Assembly (NCBI GenBank): GCA_018343915.1
Contig: JABRWF010000005.1
Location: forward strand, 1,957,001-2,021,000
Origin: Agroathelia rolfsii
Lineage: Eukaryota > Basidiomycota > Agaricomycetes > Amylocorticiales > Amylocorticiaceae
Length of the DNA: 64,000 bases
Direction: 5' to 3'
The notes below the pieces were generated by a model. That model saw only the letters and a program-made list of their open reading frames with translations, was not told where the DNA came from and searched no databases. Of this stretch, positions 54,574 to 64,000 are shown piece after piece; within the stretch, counting starts at the first letter, position 1; the number at the start of each line of letters is the position of its first letter. A program made the translations under genes and the position numbers.

Positions 54574-55619
54574 ATTTCATGCTTGAGGGATAGAAAAAGA
54601 TTTATCTGATACTATTGTAAATCTAAAGGAAAAAATTCTAGATAATGACAGTTGTATCAGTGATGTTAGTAGTGAGTAAAATTACCCAGCATACTTTAAT
54701 GTAGGTAATTTGCAACCAACTTTTTGGGAGTGATAAGGCTTGCATGTAGCATGAAATAGCTCTACCAAGATTTACGTCTTATAGAATGCAAGCATAAACA
54801 CTAAGGGTAACGAAAGGAGGCCTGACCAGTGAGGCCGCCTGGGCGGGATGGTCGTTATTGAAGGCTATTATATGTTAATGCAGACTGATGCACTAGCATA
54901 TTAATATAGATGGCAGTCTCCTTTGTGAGATTTTTAGTGACTTGCGCAACTGAATCAACAAACGTTGGGTATGGTAGTACTGGCGGCCGAGCTGGAGAAT
55001 TATGCATCCAAGATCAGGGGGGCTTAGGGTCATCAGATGCTCCATACAGGGGGGGACTATGTACCAGAAATTGAACGAAAGTACGATATTCTCTATGTAA
55101 CAACCGAATCGTTGCTAACAGAGAGTGTACGGGTACGTTTGTATGTTATGTATGCGTGTACGTGTATAAGATCGATTAAGCTTGCTTGATCCTGTACTAC
55201 CTACTAGTAGAAGCTGATATGCTGATATGTTATAGTCTACACTTGCTTGTCAACTCAAGTGAGCGCAGCGAGTGGTCGGAGCTGGTTGCCTAAGGAGACT
55301 AGTCAACTGGCCAGGTGTAACGGCTTTAGCGGTAGCACGAAGAAGAAGACGCAACCGTAGTAGCAACTTGAACTGCGGCCACGCAGTGTGACACGCTTTA
55401 ACACGCATCGACACGCAATGCGTTTATTTTAACATTGCGTCCAAGTCAAGAAGATCATCATCACCAGTAAGCTAGATAAGGATAAGAACGCCCCTGTGAT
55501 CTATCGCTTGTTATATACCCTTGCTCTCCTGGCCACCTGGTAACACTAGCAGTGCCTACTAGCAGCACGTCTTGCATTCTCATTCCCGATCACGTCCTTG
55601 CTTTTGTCATACTCCAGTC
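54574..55619. other. Intergenic between the two phosphomannomutase genes
   Basis: About 1.05 kb without a recognisable gene. Near 55385-55420 ACACGC occurs three times, in a region upstream of copy 2 that should hold its promoter. Confidence 0.45.
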
Positions 55620-56799
55620 ATGGTATCTTCAGCCTTTGCGGATCGCCCCTTCAAAAAGCTTGTACTGTTTGATGTCGATGGCACACTAACTCCTGCCCGC
55701 CAAGTATGTGGACACGCCCTGGGCTGCTCATGGGTACCAAACTGAAATTATGTCGATTGCTAGTCGGCCACCCCAGAAATGATCGAGGTGCTGAAAGAAC
55801 TCAGGAAGAAGGTTGTAATTGGTGTCGTTGGTGGATCCGACTTTGTCAAGATTTCCGAGCAACTATCTACAGGCGGCACGAACGGTATGTACATTAATAT
55901 GCACGAATAAGTACTTCATCTCATTGTATGCATTTATCTTCAGTTCTGACTGCCTTCGATTACGCGTTTGCGGAGAACGGCTTAACTGCGTACAAACTAG
56001 GTCAACCTCTCCCTTCAGCATCTTTCATCAAATACGTCGGCGAGGATAGGTACAAGGTTCTCGTCAATTTTATTCTCCATTATGTTGCGGATTTGGAAAT
56101 TCCCATCAAACGGTGCACTTTTTCATGCTTTGATGTTTTGCATGTGATGCCTTAGCTAAGTCTTGTTATAGTGGGACATTTGTCGAATTTAGGAACGGCA
56201 TGATCAACGTTAGCCCTATAGGCCGTAACGCAACGTGATTAATCACCCATTGTATACACTATAGATGGCTTACTGACGAGTGACATAGAATCCAAGAAAG
56301 GCTCGATTTCCAGGAGTATGACAAGGTATCTTAGACCTATTGTCTGCATACATCCATCGCAACAAAGCTTTTACATCATCTCTCATCGTTTTCTTTTCAC
56401 TTCAACCATTTCAAATGTCTCACAAATATTTGAATGCAGCAACATGGAATTCGTGCCGCCTTCGTCAACGTCCTGAAAACCAAATTCGCCGATTATGGCC
56501 TCACTTTTTCAATCGGTGGTCAAATTTCTTTCGACGTTTTTCCCAACGGCTGGGATAAGACTTATGCACTCCGGCACGTGGAGGATGAAAAATTCGAGGA
56601 GATTCATTTCTTCGGTGACAAGACCTACCAGGTTCGACTTTTCTCATGATTTGGATGCGATCTACTAAGGAATGTTATTTTCAACACACAGGGTGGAAAC
56701 GATTATGAGATCTTCATTGATCCCAAGACAATTGGTCACTCCGTTACTAGCCCAGCGGATACAATGAAAATGCTAAAGGAACTCTTCTTGAGCTCGTAA
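55620..56799 (+). CDS. SEC53: Phosphomannomutase, copy 2
   Basis: Seven exons (55620-55703, 55764-55884, 55944-56112, 56172-56234, 56289-56325, 56440-56631, 56692-56799), each the same length as in copy 1, encode 257 residues. The catalytic motif is canonical: [17 protein letters not shown] with D18 and D20. Other blocks are [83 protein letters not shown] and GGNDYEIF. It is the likely ancestral cytosolic enzyme supplying mannose-1-phosphate for N-glycans, GPI anchors and cell-wall mannans. The intron sequences of the two copies differ throughout, so the duplication is not recent. Confidence 0.95.
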
Positions 56800-57162
56800 A
56801 TCAAAAGACTTCGTAAGATATGAAGGGCATTCGATGTATTTTCTTGAGAAGAGCATATATAGTTGGTGCAGTAATAGTGTATTTGATATGAAACTCGAAA
56901 TATAGTATGAATTTTGGACGATCAAGATATGAATTCATGATGTTGATCAAAGGCAGGGCAGAAACTGAAACAGCGAATCAAGACAACAGAACAAGAGAGT
57001 GACGGCGTAACTGACATAACGTGATTGTGACTGTGTATTGTCACGCAACGCGTCTCGTCATTTCAGTCGCGTCTGCCAGTGCTCGGGCTAATTAACCACC
57101 GCCGGCGCGCATTTGATATCCAGTCAACTACCTTGTGTTTTAGCCACTACACACTCTACGGT
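56800..57162. promoter_or_regulatory. POL3 upstream region with a possible MCB element
   Basis: About 360 bp. It contains ACGCGT at 57048-57053, 110 bp before the POL3 start. This sequence is the MluI cell-cycle box bound by MBF-type factors at G1/S in fungi, where replication genes are classic targets. The hexamer also occurs elsewhere in the window, so chance is possible. Confidence 0.35.
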
Positions 57163-60100
57163 ATGGATTCGTCTAAATCTGTACTTAATGGGTCTCCATC
57201 CCAAGAATTCAAAACAAGGTTCACCTCATTGTTCACCAAGATATAGAATGTGGCATTACTCATCTGCACACGGTTAACAGGAAGAGCAATGGAGACGTCG
57301 AACCAGTAGCAAAGAGACGAAAGCTAGAGCCCTCGAGCACTCAAGCATCCAGAGATACCAAAACCCAGTCGTCCTTCGCCGATGAACTTGAGCGACTGCA
57401 AGAAATGAACCAAGATGGCAAACCAAGTATGTCATAGTCTTCATGCCTACCAATGAGTGTCTGGTGTAATCTTTTTCTTTCATGTTAGATGCTGAAGGTG
57501 GAGCAGATAGCTGGTCAAGACCACCTCTACGCAAACTAGACGAAAAGACAGATACGATTAGTACGCCTAAATCAAAGCATTACTCATCATTGGCATCGGT
57601 ATCTCATGTTGCAACCTATATCTTACAGCTTTCCAGCAAATTGACATTGAACCATCTTCGGACTTTAACCCTGGAGGAATTGGATTGCGCATATTCGGTG
57701 TTACCGAGGTTTGCTCATAACATCTCGCTAATGTTCATTTGCTAAATTTCGTGTGTATCATGCTTAGGAAGGGCACAGTGTTCTGGCGCATATCATCGAA
57801 TTTGCGCCGTATTTTTATGTTCCCGTTCCCCGTGGCTTTCAGCAGGACGATATATCCGCATTCGTCGACTACCTCAACGTCAGTGCGATAGACTTACAAA
57901 TCATTTAAAGATTCAAAAACTGATAAATATGATGTCTATTACCTAGAGTGCCGTTGGTAGCGTCCGGGGAATTGAGATTATCAAAAAGAAAAGTCTCTGG
58001 GGATACAGAGGCGATGATTTGGTTGCGTTCATGAAAATAACAGTCGTAGACGCTAAGTCAGTGCCCCGTGTTAGAGATGAGTACAGATTATTATCAAATT
58101 TCCTCCGCGGTATCGCGTACTGACAAACCGTATGTGTGATTACGCATTTTTGAGCGAGGAGAGTGTAGTTTTCGGGATTTATTCACAACTGGGAACGCTA
58201 TTACGACGTTTGAGAGCGATATACCCTATGTTTTACGATTTATGATTGATACTAAGGTGGGTAGTGTTGATATCTTGATATGTTTGGTATCTCAAAATCC
58301 CCATCCGAACTTTATCAAATTTTCAGGTAGTTGGTATGAATTGGATCGAAGTTCCTGCCGGCAAGTACAAGATTATTTCCCCATCTGCCAAAAAGTCACA
58401 CTGCCAGATTGAAATTAGCATGGGGTTAGTATTATGTTTTTCCCGCGCCGAGAAGACACTTGACTTAAAAAAAAAATCAGAGTGGATGGTTTCATCTCGC
58501 ATGCACCTGAAGGGGAATGGCAAAGAATCGCACCATTGCGGATTCTTAGTTTTGATATTGAGTGTGCTGGCCGAAAGGGCGTCTTCCCAGAGCCTGGTGT
58601 CGATCCTGTTATTCAAATCGCCAACATGGTTACTCGACAGGGTAAACAATTGACTTCTCTTCCTTCAATCGTATTGATTTTGCTTAACCCTTTATACTAG
58701 GCGAGACGAAACCATTCATCCGTAACATATTTACACTTAATGCATGCTCACATATCGTCGGCTCGCAAGTTCTGTCCTTTGATGACGAAGGGAAAATGCT
58801 CCAGGCCTGGCGTGACTTTGTTGAACAGGTTGACCCGGACTTGGTCATCGGCTACAACGTTTCCAACTTTGATTTTCCCTATCTGTTGGATAGAGCCAAA
58901 GCCTTGAAAATTACTGAATTCCCTTACCTTGGAAGATTGAGTTCGTCCCTTTTCCACCTTTTATATGTGTAAATTGATCTCAACAATCCGGGAAAACAGG
59001 AGGACACAAAACACAGATAAAAGATACCCACTTCTCCTCCAAGGCCTATGGTAATCGTGATTCAAAGGAAACGCAGCTTGAAGGTCGTATACAGTTGGAT
59101 CTCCTTCAGTTTATGCAGCGAGAGTACAAGCTTCGTAGTTACACACTCAACTCGGTCTGTGCCCAGTTCTTGGGAGAGCAAAAGGAAGATGTGCATCATT
59201 CCGTTATTACGGAGTTGCAGAACGGCACGCCGGAGTCTCGGCGGCGTCTAGCGGTGTACTGTTTGAAGGTAAGTCTCTTACTTTCTGTCTGCGTTCCTGA
59301 CATGGTCGTCAACTGTCCCCTCTACGCATAGGATTCGTATCTGCCACAAAGGCTTATGGATAAACTCATGTGCTTTGTCAACTACATCGAGATGTCTCGT
59401 GTGACGGGCATACCGTTCAACTTCTTACTCTCGCGTGGACAATCCATCAAAGTGCTCTCGCAATTGTATCGCAAAGCAAACGAAGATGGTTATCTTATTC
59501 CCTCTCACAAGGGCGAAGGTTTGTACCCCCATCGTAGTATCAAAGACCCGCTTATGTTGATTGGACATCTGTGCCCACCTTGCGTGAATAGGTTCTGATG
59601 AGCAATACGAAGGTGCCACCGTTATTGAACCCAGCAAAGGTTACTACGACGTCCCAATCGCTACCCTCGATTTCAGCTCTTTGTATCCATCAATCATGAT
59701 GGCGCACAATCTATGCTATACGACTCTGTTAGATAAGGCTACCATTGACCGGCTGCAGCTCGTGAAGGACGTAGATTACATCCAAACGCCGAATAATGGT
59801 ACGAGTTATATCCGAATCCTTCATATATATTTTCCTGAATCGCCTTTGTAGATTTCTTTGCGAAGAAGGACCGACGCAAGGGCCTATTACCGACTATTCT
59901 AGAAGATCTCATTTCAGCAAGAAAAAGGGCAAAGACAGACTTAAAAAAGGAAACAGACCCGTTCAAGCGCGCAGTGTTGGATGGCCGGCAGCTTGCTCTC
60001 AAAGTTTGTCTTAGAACTTTCGTCTGGTTTCTTGCCAGATATACTGATTCAAGCTGCAAAAAATCCGTAGATTAGTGCTAATTCTGTTTACGGCTTCACG

Positions 60101-61865
60101 GGTGCTACGATCGGCAAGCTCCCCTGCTTAGCCATTTCGTCCAGTGTGACGGCGTACGGTCGTCAGATGATCGAAAAGACGAAATCGGTTGTCGAAGCCG
60201 AGTACAGTATTGCCAACGGACATACACACGACGCCAAGGTCATCTATGGAGATACTGACTCTGTTATGGTTCGGTTTGGGCCAATGGATCTGAACCAGGT
60301 GATGGCCTTGGGTATGTGGTTAATTGATGTAAACGACATGCTCTCCATGGTTTTGATTATTATTTTTTCTATTTCTCTGTTGGCTCGTCTGTATATATAT
60401 AGGAACTGAAGCGGCGGACTTCGTCTCTGCACAATTCATCAAACCTATCAAACTCGAATTCGAAAAGGTCTATTTCCCATACCTACTTATTAGCAAGAAG
60501 CGGTATGCGGGGCTATATTGGACGAAGCCAGAGAAGTGGGACAAGATGGACTCAAAGGGTATTGAGGTAACGTTTTATTCTATCTTTGGAAATCGGCTTG
60601 AAGTTTATTGTCTCGGAAAGACTGTTCGTAGAGACAACTGTCGTCTTGTGTCTACGGTCATTGAGACCTGCCTACACAAGATGCTTATTGATCGGGACGT
60701 CAAGGGTGCGGAAGAGTAAGTCCTTGTTTGTCCTATGCAAGAAAATCCAAGCTTATCGTGAACATGAATAGATACACCAAACATGTCATCTCAGATTTGC
60801 TGCAAAACAGGGTTGATATGTCCCAGCTTGTGATTACCAAAGCCTTGTCCAAATCCGGTAAGGCCAGATGTCGTTGAGGCCATCTCATTTCAAAGCTCAC
60901 GAGACGTCTTGAAAGATTACGCTGGCAAGCAGGCACATGTCGAATTGGCAGAACGCATGAAGCAACGAGACGCAGGTCAGACACAATTCTTTTCACGTGC
61001 GATTACATTGCATTGAAGTTGATCTTACATCATTTCTTGACAAGGTTCGGCCCCTGCACTCGGTGACCGAGTTGCCTATGTAATCATCAAGGGCATGAAA
61101 GGTGGAGTTTAACCTGTCTATGAATCTCGGTATAATTCTCATGTGACCGTAATTGTCAGGTGCTGCCGCATATGAAAAGTCGGAAGACCCCCTTTATGTC
61201 CTTGAAAATAACATTCCAATTGACACGAAGTACTACCTGGATAACCAACTTTCGAAACCCCTCCTTCGAATCTTTGAGCCTATCCTGGGTGAAAAGGCGA
61301 ACTCATTGTGTAAGTTATTATTTCTTTTTGTTCTTGTTGAATTTGAACACGCTGAAAACTGATGGAATGGATGGGTAGTATCAGGCACCCATACACGCGC
61401 TATACAGATTGCCACACCTACAGTCGGGGGTCTCATGAAGTTTGCCGTTAAAACAGTGACATGCTTGGGATGTAAGACACCTTTGAGGCCAAATAATAGT
61501 GTGAAGGGTTGGTGTTTTTTGTCATCAAGTATAAGTATTATGACTTATCGCGTTTACGACAGATGGTGCTGTATGCAACAACTGTAGGCCAAAAATAGGC
61601 GAGCTTTACCAGAAGCAGACATGTGCTACTTCGGAACTCCAGGTCCGCTTCTCGAGGCTGTGGACGCAATGCCAGCGTTGTCAAGGCTCTCTTCATCAGG
61701 TGAAACACCATGTACCTATTTTTCTTGTATCGAAGCTTACATCTTAATCAGGATGTTTTGTGCACGAGTAAAGACTGTCCTATCTTTTACATGCGAAAGA
61801 AAGCACAAAAGGACGTAGAGGATTCCGAAGCGATTTTGGCTAGATTCGACAATGATTCATGGTAG
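57163..61865 (+). CDS. POL3: DNA polymerase delta catalytic subunit
   Basis: Twenty-four exons encode 1081 residues. Exon starts: 57163, 57281, 57489, 57629, 57768, 57947, 58144, 58327, 58481, 58701, 59000, 59332, 59592, 59852, 60071, 60403, 60621, 60772, 60916, 61045, 61160, 61379, 61563, 61752. A basic N-terminus (KRRKLEP) precedes the exonuclease domain: Exo [11 protein letters not shown] (D294, E296), then [16 protein letters not shown] and [15 protein letters not shown]. Polymerase motifs: [20 protein letters not shown] (D581); [30 protein letters not shown] (D735, D737). CysA (CLGC, CNNC) and CysB (CQRC, CTSKDC, binding the 4Fe-4S cluster) end the protein. Pol3 replicates mainly the lagging strand with PCNA. 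The intron at 58077-58143 has AT-AC ends. Convergent with the BRAP2-like gene. Confidence 0.95.
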
Positions 61866-61994
61866 ATCAATGATATGCTGTAATGGATTCGGTTGGAATA
61901 AGCTACATGATGTTTTGTTTAGTGTACAATATAATGTGAATGTGTTACATCCAATATTAGAAAAATGGCTGTAAAACAGTGGTTAAATTCCTTG

Positions 61995-64000
61995 TCACTT
62001 GCGATTTTTCTTCTTTTTAGCTGTTGAAGAAGACGCATTTGGTTGCGGCGGAGACAGCACCTCGATTGAACCCCCTACGGCTTCGGTCATATCTCCATCC
62101 CCCTTCTCAATTTTGCTCTGCACTTCCAGAGAAAACATCACATCTCGCACCTGATCTTCCAAATCATGTACTTTCTGCATGAGCTCGGCCTTCTCCCTCT
62201 CGGCCTTGTCTTTGGCCTTGTCTGCCTGCTCTGCCCGATCTTTGAGCCTGGACATGTTCTTCATTAGTCCCTCGCTTACCGCCCTTTCCTCCTTCAATTC
62301 CTTTTCCAGCCTACGTGCTATATCGCCCAACTTCTCCGCCTTCTTCTCCGCCTTGGTCTGGTCCTTCTCCAAACTTGTAGTTCTCTCCACTTGCTCACGC
62401 CTCAATGCCTCGATACTCTCCTGAGCCTCGGCCCTAGTGGATTCCATCGCCCGCTGAAGCTGCTCAAGCAACGCTGACATACCACTCAGCTCCTTCCTTA
62501 GCTCCTCCGTACGTTCTTCATAATATTCTCTTTGTGACTCCAGTTGCGAAGTAAGCAAGTATGAATATTCGATCCCGATCGCCTCGACTTTCTCCGCATG
62601 TATTCTGTCCGCCAGCCCTGGTCCGCCACCCATATCGCTGCCGCTGGCAGTGGCGACGGCGTCGGACCGCATCGATGCTGAAGGCAACTCGACGAGCTTG
62701 CCGTCGGCTTTGTTCTGGATCAGACGGTGAACGTACCCGTCCCCAGCATAGTCCCACACACGCTGCGTCTCGAGCTCAAGTGCGTAAAGATGTGTCGTGA
62801 GTGTGTAGTGCGCGTGCGCATGGGCACGGCCGTACCGCCCACAGCCAATATTACCGCAGATGAGGCAGATCCACAGGTTTGTTGTCGATCCACAGTCAAC
62901 ACAGGCCGATAAAGCCGTAGATACTGAAGATGAGACGGACGTTGCTGCTGAAGTCGGAACCGGCACACGCGAGGATGAGGCGGAGGGCGATCGCGAGCTG
63001 GTGCTCGCCGTAAAATGGTTCTGCGAATAACGGCAGACGGGGCATCTAGTAGTAATAAATAAGAAATGGATCGACCAAAATGGAAGTGTGGTGGTTATGC
63101 TTACCTACTGTCTCCCCATTTACTAAGGCACATGCAATGAAAAGTATGAGAACATGGGACGGTGATCAGCCCTGTGACTGCAGAGTCCATACGCTCCAGA
63201 CAGACAGGACAAGTAGGAAGTTCATAAGAGGATGATGATATTGTATCATCAGCAGCATCTCCTATCTTGCTAATTGCCTGAGACACAGTATCGTCATCCT
63301 CGATTTCGATAGCTGATACTCTAACAACATGACATGTCTCGGGCTGGATAAAAGAATCAAAGTTATAGGGGGGATAAATGGAAGAACGCAGTTACAGGTA
63401 GCTCACTTCCATCGAGTTGAAAGGTTTTCCATTGTATGCCTCAATAAAATCGCTGGCGTCTTCCTCCTTAGTGAAGCGAATGACCACCATCGAGCGATTA
63501 GGTGCTGAGTCTCTTCAAATAATCAGAAATTTGTAATCAAAAGACGAGGAAAGGGGATATAAGAATACCTAATCATACGCAAGTGTGTGATCCCTTCGGC
63601 AGCAGGAGCAATAAACGTAAGAAAATCCGATGGCGTCATATACGCAGGCACAGCCAAAACACCAATTGTGACTTCTGGCTGAGTAACTGTTGTAGATGGC
63701 AGCATGGCTGCCGACGTAGATGCAACCTCAGAGCTACCATAGGAAGGTATAAGCCTTCTCTCTCTGAATATGCGTAACACGCCTTCAGGTAGGTTGGTCG
63801 ATCCCGAAGCTATTTTCTCAAAACGAGCAATATGCTGACCTAATAGCGCTGAACATAGTATACCAATCGCGTTTTACGAGATCTGCTTGCTTACCCTTTC
63901 TCTCACTCAATTTGCCTTGAGATGTTCTTACTTGAGGAGCATTTCTACTGGCTTCCATTGGTGATTTCAAATCAATCCAGTCGATCCTTAGAGGGCCCAG
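61995..64000 (-). CDS. ETP1: BRAP2/Etp1-type RING and ZnF-UBP ubiquitin ligase, 5' end missing
   Basis: Five exons are visible (right edge to 63895, 63848-63569, 63512-63407, 63343-63105, 63045-61995); the reading frame stays open to the right edge, so the start lies outside the window. Domains in order: an RRM-like BRAP2 domain (TIGVLAVPAYMTPSDFLTFI, NRSMVVIRFTKEEDASDFIE, PFNSMEPETCHVVRV), a RING-H2 (LPTCPVCLERMDS, VPCSHTFHCMCLSKW, CPVCRY), a ZnF-UBP (CVDCGSTTNLWICLICGNIG, HYTLTTHLYALELE, VWDYAGDGYVHRL), and a long C-terminal coiled coil ending in SSTAKKKKNRK. Human BRAP (IMP) tunes Ras/MAPK signalling and yeast Etp1 works in ethanol and nutrient stress. The ZnF-UBP probably binds free ubiquitin C-termini. 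Confidence 0.92.

Noticed and set aside
58070..58153. Canonical GT-AG alternative for the POL3 intron (donor GTTAGA, acceptor TTTGAG)
   Set aside because: It keeps frame but deletes VRGIFE, part of a block conserved in yeast Pol3, and uses a poor acceptor. The AT-AC solution keeps every expected residue. It remains the main competing model.

Overview
The window looks like a gene-dense fungal chromosome segment, most likely from a mushroom-forming basidiomycete (Agaricomycetes). Genes are packed on both strands and broken by many 50-70 nt introns (up to 23 per gene). The proteins are ordinary fungal housekeeping families. No prokaryotic operons, transposon open reading frames, CRISPR arrays or viral genes were seen. 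All gene models were spliced by eye from GT/AG (occasionally GC/AG) borders, preservation of frame, and recalled family motifs. No database search was possible.

Layout. 1-2.9 kb: the 5' end of a lunapark-like ER gene, diverging from the SNARE gene VTI1, then an Mpv17/PMP22 membrane protein. 4.7-8.9 kb: a 1278-residue RING-H2 / PH-like / vWA-like protein whose domain order matches the yeast mating MAPK scaffolds Ste5 and Far1. 10.0-19.7 kb: three tandem 11-exon CorA-like transporter genes that share an upstream element. 20.8-28.7 kb: an ArsB/NhaD-type transporter, a DUF676 lipase (LPL1-like), a C2H2 zinc-finger protein and tRNA-splicing endonuclease SEN2, all on the minus strand. 29.2-31.1 kb: a SAC3/GANP-domain THP3 homologue. 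31.7-39.5 kb: three tandem Old Yellow Enzyme genes (the first a pseudogene), ending against ERG7 lanosterol synthase (39.5-42.3 kb). 42.8-45.8 kb: an Arp9-like actin-related protein, ribosomal protein RPL30 and an intron-containing tRNA-Arg(ACG). 46.0-53.1 kb: sulfite reductase beta subunit (MET5), convergent with VMS1. 53.4-56.8 kb: two tandem phosphomannomutase genes. 57.2-64.0 kb: DNA polymerase delta catalytic subunit POL3, convergent with a 5'-truncated BRAP2/ETP1 RING ligase.

Most genes are unrelated housekeeping neighbours. The regions showing recent evolutionary activity are the CorA triplet, the OYE-ERG7 block and the phosphomannomutase pair. The OYE-ERG7 block is the most informative: it contains a decaying copy, a 234-bp tract identical between copies 1 and 2 (intron included), and degenerate fragments of the ERG7 3' end behind copies 1 and 2. 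The array therefore appears to have grown by duplicating a unit that included the OYE/ERG7 boundary. SEN2 and an intron-bearing tRNA, enzyme and substrate of the same pathway, both lie in the window, probably by coincidence. Splicing oddities include a candidate AT-AC intron in POL3, a 7-nt exon in MET5, a conserved 10-nt exon in the OYE genes, and two GC-AG introns.
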